DNA of 64,000 bases from positions 73,794 to 137,793 of the forward strand of contig DHMO01000005.1 in assembly GCA_002405835.1 (NCBI GenBank). The letters run 5' to 3'. The notes below the pieces were generated by a model. The model saw only the letters and a list, made by a program, of their open reading frames with translations, searched no databases and had not been told where the DNA came from. Positions 31,425 through 39,181 of the stretch are shown here, in pieces (within the stretch, counting starts at the first letter, position 1; the number at the start of each line of letters is the position of its first letter). The position numbers were made by a program, and so were the translations under genes. This DNA comes from Lentisphaeria bacterium UBA4640 (GTDB lineage Bacteria; Verrucomicrobiota; Lentisphaeria; Victivallales; UBA1829).

Positions 31425-32794
31425 GCGGCAAGTCTCCTTGATCCGGTGTTTTGAAGTGAGGCGGTTTTCAGTTCGCGCCAGTGGCGGTTCATGTAGTCAA
31501 TGACGGCGAAGAAGATCATGAGTTCGAGGAAGTTCACCTGCTGTTTGAGGACCCATTCGAGAACGGACTGGATGTAAATGACCGTGAATCCGCCGAGCAG
31601 TCCGGCGGGGATGAAGAAGTATTCCGTGCGGCGCAGTCTGCCTGCGAGTTTCAGAGCAACGGTCCAATGATAGAAGAAGAGCGCCAGGAGCAGGAGGAAG
31701 CATGGAATTCCGCATTCGGCGCAGACAAGGAGATAGATGGTTTCGACGATGCCGTCCTTGTAGTCGTCGGTGAATCCTTTCCTGGGGTCGCGGTGTTCGC
31801 TGTATTCATAAGGCGGGTTGATTTTGATTCCCCAGTTGTTTAGTCCGATGCCGAAGAGTGGTTCATCGAGAATCATGTTCCGTGCGGCGATGGCGAAGTT
31901 GATGCGTGTCTGCCCGGAGGATTCGGGGGCGGATTCGAAGCGTTCGATGAGGCGCGGCGCGAGAATGAGCAGTCCGAGCAGTCCGGCAAGCGCCATCATG
32001 GAGAGAAACTGAACCTTGCGTATTTTCCAGTCGAAGAGGAGCGAGACTGCGGCGGTGACTGCGCATCCGACCGGGTAGCACGCCATGGCTCCGCGCGAGT
32101 AGGTGCGGAAGAGAACCGCCGAGGCGAGCGCGAATACGCCGAATCCGATCCAGCGCATTTTTGCTCCGGAGGCGTTCAGGAAGAGCGAGAGGAAAAGTGC
32201 TCCGAGCAGTCCGGCGAACATCGCAAGGCTGTTCTGGTGCGGAAACTGCGCGCGCACCTGGTAGATCCCGGAGAAGTGCTGCTGAACCACGGAGAGGAAG
32301 ACGCAGAACATGACCGCCGCGAATCCGGCAAGCAGCGGAAGGGGATCGCCTTTTGTGAAATCGAGGTGATAGTAGACCGCGAGGTAGACGACGTAGATCA
32401 TGCACATTTTCCAGACCTCAAAGAAGGAGAAAAGCGTGTTTTCCGCTGTCAGCAGGGAGGGCAGGGAGAGCAGAAAGTAACCGAGGTAGAGCCATGCTCC
32501 CGGATTCGGGAAGAGGGGACGCAGACCGCGCCGCAGGACGAGCGCACCGATGATTGCCGCCGCGGCAAGATAGATCAGCGAGACTTCCATTCCGCGCGCG
32601 GTTCCGCGGTAGAGCTCGTGCGAGAAAAAGTTGATGGAAGTCTGCTGGAACATGAGCAGGGGCAGAACCAGGGCAATGATGCTCCAGTACAGCAGACGGC
32701 GGTTCATCGAGAGGAAGACTGCCGCCGGCGGTACGCAGAAGAGTGTCGCTGTGAAGATGAGATATTTCAAATTCCGCCTCAGAAATTGGCCCAT
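31421..32794 (-). CDS. O-antigen polymerase/ligase-like membrane protein (Wzy/WaaL type)
   Basis: A 457-residue integral membrane protein with about ten hydrophobic segments. A large periplasmic loop near residue 300-350 carries ARNMILDEPLFGIGLNNWG, the typical motif of the Wzy_C/O-antigen ligase superfamily. It would polymerise the exported repeat units. The start is uncertain: the ATG at 32794 overlaps the Wza-like gene by 16 bases and lacks a clear ribosome site, and a later in-frame ATG (MNRRLLYWS, about residue 30) is possible. The gene lies between the exporter and glycosyltransferase genes. Confidence 0.82.
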   Translation of the reverse strand: MGQFLRRNLKYLIFTATLFCVPPAAVFLSMNRRLLYWSIIALVLPLLMFQQTSINFFSHELYRGTARGMEVSLIYLAAAAIIGALVLRRGLRPLFPNPGAWLYLGYFLLSLPSLLTAENTLFSFFEVWKMCMIYVVYLAVYYHLDFTKGDPLPLLAGFAAVMFCVFLSVVQQHFSGIYQVRAQFPHQNSLAMFAGLLGALFLSLFLNASGAKMRWIGFGVFALASAVLFRTYSRGAMACYPVGCAVTAAVSLLFDWKIRKVQFLSMMALAGLLGLLILAPRLIERFESAPESSGQTRINFAIAARNMILDEPLFGIGLNNWGIKINPPYEYSEHRDPRKGFTDDYKDGIVETIYLLVCAECGIPCFLLLLALFFYHWTVALKLAGRLRRTEYFFIPAGLLGGFTVIYIQSVLEWVLKQQVNFLELMIFFAVIDYMNRHWRELKTASLQNTGSRRLAA

Positions 32795-33828
32795 GTGTAA
32801 ACGGGTGAGAGTATCAGGTTTGTCAGCTGTGCGGTCGGGATGAGCTTGCGCACAAAGACGTTGTATTCCGCCATGTCGTCTTTCGGAATGTAGACGACGT
32901 CGCCCGGTTCAAGCATGACGTTCGGGGCGCGTCCCTGGAGCACGGCGTCGAGGTCGACTTTGTAGAGCGACGGGTTCGCCACGCCGCCGCGGATGATGAT
33001 TGCATACTGCCAGTAGGTTTCCTTGACGTGTCCGCCGGAAGCAAGCAGTTCGAGAAGCCCAAGGTTCTTGTCCCAGAGACGTTTATGAGGAGTGTTGACT
33101 TCTCCGATGAGGCAGACCATGCTTTCGGAGCGGACGGCAATGTAGATGTAGTCGCCTTTGCGGAGCTGGAGATTGTGGTCGGGATCGCCCTGCTCGATGG
33201 CTTTGAAGAAATCAAGCGGAATCGCTTTGCCGTCGCGGATGAAAAGAGAGTGCTGAAGGTCGGCGGCGTCGAGAACCTGTCCGTCGAAGTAACGGGTGGA
33301 GGAGCCTCCGGCCTGCGCGTAGAGGTCGGTGAGACGCATTCCGTTTGAGATGCCGTACATGCCGGGGTGGGTTACAGCACCGGCGATGGAGGCTGTCTGC
33401 GAACTGATCTTGATGGGGGAAACGCCGACTTTCGGATTTTTGATGTAGACTTTCAGAATCTCTTCGAGTTTTTGCGAGGCTTCAAGCAGAGTGAGCCCGG
33501 CGAGCTTGATCTGTCCGATGAAGACCATACCGATAAAGCCGTCGGGGGTGACGGTCGTTTTGATATTGAGGTCGGTGTGGTTGTAGACGACGATTTCGAG
33601 CATGTCGCCGGCGTTGATTGTGTAGGGCGGTTCGGGCTGTTTCGCAAGGCGGCGGAGATAAGCGAGCTGCTTTGCGCGGTCAGCGTCGGTGATGCCTGTT
33701 TCATCGACGATGGCGTTGCGGGATTCCGAGAGGAGGGGGAACTCGCTGTAGTTCGCGGTGAAGCGGTCGTAGCAGCCGGCAAGGAAAAGCGCGGCTGCGG
33801 AGATGAAAAACAGGTACGGGAGTTTCAT
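32779..33828 (-). CDS. Polysaccharide export lipoprotein, Wza-like
   Basis: Outer-membrane polysaccharide exporter of about 349 residues. It begins with a lipoprotein signal ending in the lipobox LFLAGC. The Poly_export domain starts at YTINAGDMLEIVVYNHTDLN with TVTPDGFIGMVFIGQIKLAG, followed by SLBB domains (ASIAGAVTHPGMYGI; VCLIGEVNTPHKRL; LEPGDVVYIPKDD). Two starts are possible: ATG 33834 forms an ATGA overlap with the upstream gene, but AAAGG then abuts it; ATG 33828 has that site at six bases and is preferred. This gene indicates a diderm envelope. Confidence 0.9.
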   Translation of the reverse strand: MKLPYLFFISAAALFLAGCYDRFTANYSEFPLLSESRNAIVDETGITDADRAKQLAYLRRLAKQPEPPYTINAGDMLEIVVYNHTDLNIKTTVTPDGFIGMVFIGQIKLAGLTLLEASQKLEEILKVYIKNPKVGVSPIKISSQTASIAGAVTHPGMYGISNGMRLTDLYAQAGGSSTRYFDGQVLDAADLQHSLFIRDGKAIPLDFFKAIEQGDPDHNLQLRKGDYIYIAVRSESMVCLIGEVNTPHKRLWDKNLGLLELLASGGHVKETYWQYAIIIRGGVANPSLYKVDLDAVLQGRAPNVMLEPGDVVYIPKDDMAEYNVFVRKLIPTAQLTNLILSPVYTWANF

Positions 33829-33830
33829 GT

Positions 33831-35810
33831 TCATCCTTTCTGCTCCATGTTTCTGGAGGGGCTGCCGATGATGACGGCGTAGAGCGGGCGGGTATTGCCT
33901 TTGTTGAGGTTGATTACATGACGCAGCATCATGCGCGGTGTGCGTTCGGCTCCGGCGAGGATGATGGAGGCGTCGCAGAATGCGAACATCTGCCGGAAGA
34001 AGAGCCCCTGTTTCTGAACGGGGAGTTCGCGGGTGATGAAGATGAGGTCGAAATTCTTTCCGAGCTCTTTCAAGTCCTCTTTGAGCAGACTCAGCTCGGC
34101 ATGGGTGAGCATGTACGGATTTTCAACTGGCAGGAAGCCTTCGCCGCCGGAGCAGAAGATGGAGTGGAGAAGAGTCATATTGTCCTTTTCCTTGAAAACG
34201 GCGGAATCGACGATGCGGAGGATCATGACGCGTTTTCCGTTGGAAGCGCCCTGCCAGAGGAGTGTTTCGGCGAGTTCCGGGGGAGTTTCGGAGCCGGGAA
34301 GATGACCGATGAAAACAAGTTCGGCTTTCGGGTTGGCGTCGAAGAAGGTGTAGTAGATTTCTCCGAGCATGTTGCGTCCGTGGGAAGCGGGACCGTAGCC
34401 GTTTCCGTCGCGCGGGAGAATGCCGAGCGGAACGATTCCGAAGTAGCAGTCCAGCTCCTCGTAACTTCCGACTTTTCCTGTTGTGAATTTGAAGATCAGC
34501 AGAGCGGCGGCCGCGAATCCGGTCAGGAAGAGAGAGAGAAAGAGGACGATAGCGATCTTCTTTTTGTCGAGCGCTTTTGTTTCCAGCGCGCGGTCGGCGA
34601 GTTCGAGCGGCTGAAGCTCTTTTTCGGCGGAGACTTTGAGGTAGTTGAGATCGGTGACCATGTGTTCCACGGTTTCAAGGTTTTTCCGGTTGGCTTCCTG
34701 ATGAAGTTTCAGCTGATTCAGCTGCGGCAGAATTTCAATGAGTCTCTTCATGGTTGCTTCGTTCTTGGCGAGTTCCTGCCGCAGAACCGTGAGGTTCGCG
34801 GAGAGATTGTCGTTTTCTGTCGATGTCTCTTCGAATTCTTTCTGAAGTTTTTCCGCGGCGCGGAGGCTCTCTTCCGAGACGGATTTGATACCTTCCCGGC
34901 GGAGAAATTCTTCGTAAGCCTTGCGTTTGGCGTCACGGCGGGCTTTCAGCGCGAGCAGTTTCGGATTGCTGTCGGTGTAGAGCTGGCTCTGAACAAGCAT
35001 TTCATCGTCGATTTCGTTCAGGTCCTTGAGCTGTTCTTTGATTTTCGCGGCGTTGCGGAGCGCGTTCGGATCAAGATTGCCGATGAGCAGGGAGAGTTTC
35101 TGCTTGCGCATCGCCATGTTCGTCTGGCGGATGACGAGTTCGGATAGTGTCTGTTTCTGCTCGGAGATATGCTGACGGAGACGTTCCAGTTCGGATGCAG
35201 GGTCGGTTAAGCCGATTTCCCGTGCGAGGCGGACGGCCTGTTCCGCGTTTTCGCGGATGCTCTGCTCCAGACGTTTTTTCTGCTGCTGGATGGCGTCCAT
35301 CCAGTTTGCGAGATCTGCGAGACGGAATTCTCGGTACTGCTCCATGCAGACGCGGGCGAAGGTGTTGGCTTTGAGAATGGCGTCCTTTTCCGTGTTGGCG
35401 CCTGCGAGAATCTGAAAGAGACGGTTCTGGTTGCGCTTCTGATGAATCTCGATGTTGTCGCCGGTGATGCGTCCGTCCGCTCCGGATTTTGCAAGTTCCG
35501 CCGTGGTGCGGGAGAAGGTTGTGTTGCGCCCGAAAAGCTGAAGCATCGCATGGTCGTCGATTGTTTTGTAATAAGAGGATTCCTTCGGCTGGTAGAGAAG
35601 TTCCAGTTCCGCCGTGAAACGGGTCGCGGAACGTTTGCTGCGGACAACAAAAAGCGCGGAGAGCAGAAACAGAATGAGAAGGAAAAGCAATCCGAACAGA
35701 AGCAGATGACGGAGCAGAAGCATCTGCACAAGTTTGCGGAGCTTCTCCATGCGCAGAAGTTGTTCCCGTTCGTTTTCTTCTTCAAAATTGACTGGATGCT
35801 GCTGATTCAT
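33831..35810 (-). CDS. Wzz/BY-kinase-like chain-length protein with degenerate ATPase domain
   Basis: A 659-residue inner-membrane protein with the layout of polysaccharide co-polymerase/tyrosine autokinases. It has an N-terminal membrane helix (LRHLLLFGLLFLLILFLLSA), a long periplasmic coiled coil (about residues 150-420), a second helix (IAIVLFLSLFLTGFAAAALL), and a cytosolic Rossmann-like domain. The kinase domain lacks a recognisable P-loop: the position reads GHLPGSETPPELAETLLWQG instead of SSxxGEGKS. The C-terminus has no tyrosine cluster. It probably sets chain length as a structural partner of the Wza- and Wzy-like proteins rather than as a kinase. Confidence 0.75.
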   Translation of the reverse strand: MNQQHPVNFEEENEREQLLRMEKLRKLVQMLLLRHLLLFGLLFLLILFLLSALFVVRSKRSATRFTAELELLYQPKESSYYKTIDDHAMLQLFGRNTTFSRTTAELAKSGADGRITGDNIEIHQKRNQNRLFQILAGANTEKDAILKANTFARVCMEQYREFRLADLANWMDAIQQQKKRLEQSIRENAEQAVRLAREIGLTDPASELERLRQHISEQKQTLSELVIRQTNMAMRKQKLSLLIGNLDPNALRNAAKIKEQLKDLNEIDDEMLVQSQLYTDSNPKLLALKARRDAKRKAYEEFLRREGIKSVSEESLRAAEKLQKEFEETSTENDNLSANLTVLRQELAKNEATMKRLIEILPQLNQLKLHQEANRKNLETVEHMVTDLNYLKVSAEKELQPLELADRALETKALDKKKIAIVLFLSLFLTGFAAAALLIFKFTTGKVGSYEELDCYFGIVPLGILPRDGNGYGPASHGRNMLGEIYYTFFDANPKAELVFIGHLPGSETPPELAETLLWQGASNGKRVMILRIVDSAVFKEKDNMTLLHSIFCSGGEGFLPVENPYMLTHAELSLLKEDLKELGKNFDLIFITRELPVQKQGLFFRQMFAFCDASIILAGAERTPRMMLRHVINLNKGNTRPLYAVIIGSPSRNMEQKG

Positions 35811-35820
35811 GAGAGTTCTT

Positions 35821-36882
35821 TCAGTTGAAGTGTTGCCATGCGCGGTAAAGCCGTTCCGTGCGCGGGGGATGGAGCGGGGCGGAGTTCAGTACATCATAAA
35901 GTTCCGCGAGCACGCAGACCAGCGGATCGTCGCGGAACATCGGTGCGGGTTCCAGCGTGCGGGTGCGCAGAATCCAGCGCAGAAAATGTTTCCAGCCGTA
36001 TGCGCCCTCGTGCAGAGCGAGCGCATGCAGGGCGCGGCGCAGTTCTCCGGACGAAGAGATGCCGGCGATGCGGAACAGCGTGTCGTTCCAGAGTCCGCGC
36101 AGTTCGCTCCAGTGTGCGGAGGGATCGGAAGGCATCCGGTCATGCGGGGCCGTTTTGAATGCAACCGCCTGAGCGTAAAGTTCGGCGGCCCGTTGCGGAA
36201 AAACTCCGGTCCGGGCAAGCTCAAGCAGACGCTTCCTGCGCTCTTCCACATGCCATAGATAATTTTTCTGCGCAATAAGAAACGCATCGCCGCAACCGAG
36301 GATGCATTTGTTCCAGTTGCGGAGGATGAAACCCGTATCTCCGGAGTGCGAGTCCAGTTTTTCCCCCGCGAAGAGCAGCCCCATTCCGCGGTTGAGCATC
36401 AGACGGACCGCTTCCATGAGCGGGAGCTGTTCCGGAGCGAGCGCGGGAACTGCGGAGGTCAGCGCATCATCGGAGCCGCAAATGGTGACGAACCCGTGGC
36501 GGAGCTCCTGGAACATCAGGGTTCTGGCGGAATGTTTGAGTTCGGAACTGTTTTTGACCGGACCGAAATCAACATCGATTCCAAGCTCCGCGTGCCATTT
36601 TCGGGAAACCTCGCGGAGGGCGGAATCAATACGCGCTTTGCCCGCCTTGCCGAGTCCGGTTCCGACGGGAAAGAAATCAAGATCGTTGTAGAGCCGGGCG
36701 GTTCCGTCTTTACAGAAGACTCCGCCTTCTCCGCGGCCGTATCCGCCGCCGAGGTAGAGTCCAGCAAGCCCGTGGAGGCTGAGCGGGGAGACGTCATCGC
36801 GGATGCCCTCAAGAGCTTTGCGCAGGAGAGCTTCCGCCTCCGGGTTTGCGGAAGCGGTGAATTGGAGATTGTTGCGGTTCAT
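35821..36882 (-). CDS. Nucleotidyltransferase-fold protein of unknown function
   Basis: A 353-residue soluble protein. The N-terminal part has the pol-beta/MNT-type nucleotidyltransferase signature: LGGGYGRGEGG (about residues 45-55) followed by YNDLDFFPV, the usual GS/GG...DxD metal-binding pair, and a third acidic site IDVDFGPV. The C-terminal half is helical (WNKCILGCGDAFLIAQKNYLW) and unassigned. Its place between the beta-helix protein and Wzz-like gene, sharing TAATG with its upstream neighbour, suggests a role in polysaccharide synthesis, but the substrate is unknown. Confidence 0.55.
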   Translation of the reverse strand: MNRNNLQFTASANPEAEALLRKALEGIRDDVSPLSLHGLAGLYLGGGYGRGEGGVFCKDGTARLYNDLDFFPVGTGLGKAGKARIDSALREVSRKWHAELGIDVDFGPVKNSSELKHSARTLMFQELRHGFVTICGSDDALTSAVPALAPEQLPLMEAVRLMLNRGMGLLFAGEKLDSHSGDTGFILRNWNKCILGCGDAFLIAQKNYLWHVEERRKRLLELARTGVFPQRAAELYAQAVAFKTAPHDRMPSDPSAHWSELRGLWNDTLFRIAGISSSGELRRALHALALHEGAYGWKHFLRWILRTRTLEPAPMFRDDPLVCVLAELYDVLNSAPLHPPRTERLYRAWQHFN

Positions 36883-38099
36883 TATGAGAGCCCCCGCAAG
36901 AGAAATCCGGCGAACGTGATGCGCAGAACTGCGGGAACGGTCGCATGGTGACAGAAATAGAGGTCGTCGATGATCTGCTGTTCGGGGGAGGCGGAGACGG
37001 ACCAGGCGTCGGAAGCGCAGAATACGTAATGCGGATCGCGGGCGGAGCGGCGCACGAGGTTTCCGCGGTGAAGCAGAGCATCCCAGATTTTCGGGTAGCG
37101 GTCCATTGAAAGTTTGCGTCCCCAGACGGAGTTCCGGAAGCGTTTTCCGAAGAGAGCGAGAACAAAATATGGAATCAGCAGCAGAAGCGCAAGGGCAAGC
37201 AGGAGGATCCGTTCGGTCAGCACGGTGAAATCGAGTCCGTGCAGGGTTTTCATTTTCGACGAAACACCGATTTCCTCCTGGTCGACGTAAATCTCGTTTT
37301 CCGCATCGATGATGCGTCCGCCGGAGACGATTTTATCCTTGAATTCCATTTCGTATCCGACGTATGTATCGTCAAGAACGATGGTGTGTTCGAGAACGGT
37401 TCCGCGGTCGATGAGGGAATCTTCTCCGATGATAACACCGTTGCGGAGGGTGCAGTCGCGCTCAAGACGGATATTGTCGCTGAGCATGACGGGCGGTTCA
37501 ATGGAACAGTTCTGCTTGATGGAGACGTTCATTCCCGTGTAGACTCCGTTTTCCGCCGAGTACCCGGGGAGGGTGTAGGGGGCGGGAGAGCCCAGCAGGG
37601 CAAAGTTGAGGTCGAAGTACTCTTTGAGCGACCGGGGGCGGAGCAGCGGTCCGGTGTACCGTTTGAGCGAAGCGTGGGAGCAGAGATAAAGTCCGTCTTC
37701 CGAACTCCGCCCGGGGGTGCAGTCTTCGAGATGAGCAAAGATTTCCGCGAGTGTTCCGGTCTGCGGGAGGACTGGACCGCGGAAGATCAGTGTTTCATGT
37801 TCACCGATGAATGCGGCGTTGCGTCCGGCGAGCGCCTGCACATCGGGGCTGAGGGAGGCGCCTTCATAGCTGATATGGAGAGGCCAGCGGTGTTCTTGAG
37901 ACTCCAGACGCCGGCGGAACGTGAGGTCGAGATTGTAATCGAGCACGAGTGCCCGTTCCGCGCCGAAGACGGTGCAGAGGTCCAGAAGATGTTCCGCGAG
38001 CGGTTTTCCCGCCAGGGGCAGGGAACAGAGACTCTTTCCCGGGAAGAACTCGTCACACCACTCGAATTCCGCTGTATATGGCTCAATGATGACGTTCAT
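36882..38099 (-). CDS. Sugar-nucleotidyltransferase-like protein with left-handed beta-helix and membrane segment
   Basis: A 405-residue protein. The N-terminal part (about 1-130) resembles a nucleotide-sugar pyrophosphorylase (PLAGKPLAEHLLDLCTVFGAERALV) but without a clear GTR/K signature. The middle (about 180-270) consists of hexapeptide repeats (IGEDSLIDRGTVLEHTIVLD) forming a left-handed beta-helix, as in GlmU-like enzymes. A membrane helix (LTERILLLALALLLLIPYFV) and a cytosolic tail follow. Gene context with the priming sugar transferase (TGATG overlap) suggests that it supplies or tethers sugar precursors at the membrane. Confidence 0.6.
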   Translation of the reverse strand: MNVIIEPYTAEFEWCDEFFPGKSLCSLPLAGKPLAEHLLDLCTVFGAERALVLDYNLDLTFRRRLESQEHRWPLHISYEGASLSPDVQALAGRNAAFIGEHETLIFRGPVLPQTGTLAEIFAHLEDCTPGRSSEDGLYLCSHASLKRYTGPLLRPRSLKEYFDLNFALLGSPAPYTLPGYSAENGVYTGMNVSIKQNCSIEPPVMLSDNIRLERDCTLRNGVIIGEDSLIDRGTVLEHTIVLDDTYVGYEMEFKDKIVSGGRIIDAENEIYVDQEEIGVSSKMKTLHGLDFTVLTERILLLALALLLLIPYFVLALFGKRFRNSVWGRKLSMDRYPKIWDALLHRGNLVRRSARDPHYVFCASDAWSVSASPEQQIIDDLYFCHHATVPAVLRITFAGFLLRGLS

Positions 38100-38827
38100 C
38101 AGTAGGCTCCTTTTCCGGTCAGAATGGCGGGAATGGTGAGAAAGAGAATTTTGAGGTCTTCGCGGAAGCTGCGGGCGCGGATGTACTCTTTGTCGAGTTT
38201 GACCTGTTTGGAAAACGGAATATCGCTGCGTCCGGAGATCTGCCAGAGGCAGGTGAGCCCGGGGATGACGTTGAGACGCTTGCGGTCTTCGAGTGAATAG
38301 TTCTGCACTTCCTGCGGAAGCGGGGGCCGGGGACCGACGAGGCTCATGTCGCCGATCAGGACGTTGAAGAGCTGGGGGAGTTCATCCATGCTGGTCTTGC
38401 GCAGAAAATGCCCGATTCCGGTGATGCGCGGATCGTGCTTCATCTTGAAGAGCACACCGTCTGCGGATTCATTCTGCGCGAGAAGGGCGGATTTCCTGCG
38501 CTCGGCGTCGATGTACATGCTGCGGAACTTATAGAATTTGAAGTGTCTTCCGAAGCGTCCGACGCGGACCTGCGAGAAGATGACTGGACCGGGCGATGTG
38601 AGCTTGATTGCAATCGCGAGAATCAGCATCAGCGGAGCGAGCGCGATCATGGCGGCGAGAGAGAGAAAGATATCAAGAAGCCGTTTGATGAAATAGGACA
38701 TGGCGACAGTGAAATTCCAGAACTGCATCCGCAGAACGAGAGCGCCTCTTTCCCCGGAACGTTTTTCGAGTTCCCGGGAAAGAGCTGTGAGCTTGTTTTC
38801 GAGCTGTTTTCTGGTCTTGTCGTTCAT
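38099..38827 (-). CDS. Priming sugar transferase (undecaprenyl-phosphate glycosyl-1-phosphate transferase)
   Basis: A 242-residue member of the bacterial sugar transferase family (ExoY/WcaJ catalytic domain). It transfers a sugar-1-phosphate to undecaprenyl phosphate to start repeat-unit assembly. Typical motifs are all present: a re-entrant membrane helix (FIKRLLDIFLSLAAMIALAP), SPGPVIFSQVRVGRFGRHF, FKFRSMY-type YKFRSMY, FLRKTSMDELPQLFNVLIGD, MSLVGPRPP and GLTCLWQISGRSD. The N-terminal 45 residues form a short charged helix. The sugar cannot be deduced. This is the first biosynthetic gene of the polysaccharide series. Confidence 0.93.
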   Translation of the reverse strand: MNDKTRKQLENKLTALSRELEKRSGERGALVLRMQFWNFTVAMSYFIKRLLDIFLSLAAMIALAPLMLILAIAIKLTSPGPVIFSQVRVGRFGRHFKFYKFRSMYIDAERRKSALLAQNESADGVLFKMKHDPRITGIGHFLRKTSMDELPQLFNVLIGDMSLVGPRPPLPQEVQNYSLEDRKRLNVIPGLTCLWQISGRSDIPFSKQVKLDKEYIRARSFREDLKILFLTIPAILTGKGAY

Positions 38828-38846
38828 AAAAATTCTGAAATCGGCG

Positions 38847-39167
38847 TTACGTGCAGGCGGAGAATTCCTTTTCCAGTTCCGCGAAGACCGGTCTGCATCC
38901 GGCGGAATCGTTCAGTTTTGCCTTCTGTTCAAGGTCGAGAGCAAGTTCTCTGAGCAGATTTTCTCCGACGATTGCGGCGTCTCCCTTGAGTGTATGGGCG
39001 GCGTGGGTGAGAGCGGCGAAGTCTCCTGTATTCAGGGCGTCATGGGCAGCGGAGAGGTTTTTCCGAAAGCCGCGCAGAAATTCTTCGTACACCTCTGCGA
39101 GGAGCGCCGGATCATCGCTTGCCAGCTGCTCAATCAGATAATTTTTAACAGAATCTTTCATATTCAT
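38847..39167 (-). CDS. Histidine phosphotransfer (Hpt) protein
   Basis: A 106-residue helical Hpt protein that relays phosphate between receiver domains. The phospho-accepting histidine lies in LTHAAHTLKGDAAIVG, matching the HxLKGxA motif. Start at 39167 has AAGGAGG eight bases upstream; the upstream in-frame ATG at 39197 is rejected. It follows the REC-phosphatase gene by 14 bases. The hybrid kinase at 13638-16721 lacks its own Hpt domain, so this protein is a plausible intermediate between that kinase and the REC domain upstream. Confidence 0.9.
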   Translation of the reverse strand: MNMKDSVKNYLIEQLASDDPALLAEVYEEFLRGFRKNLSAAHDALNTGDFAALTHAAHTLKGDAAIVGENLLRELALDLEQKAKLNDSAGCRPVFAELEKEFSACT

Positions 39168-39181
39168 GGACTTATACCTCC

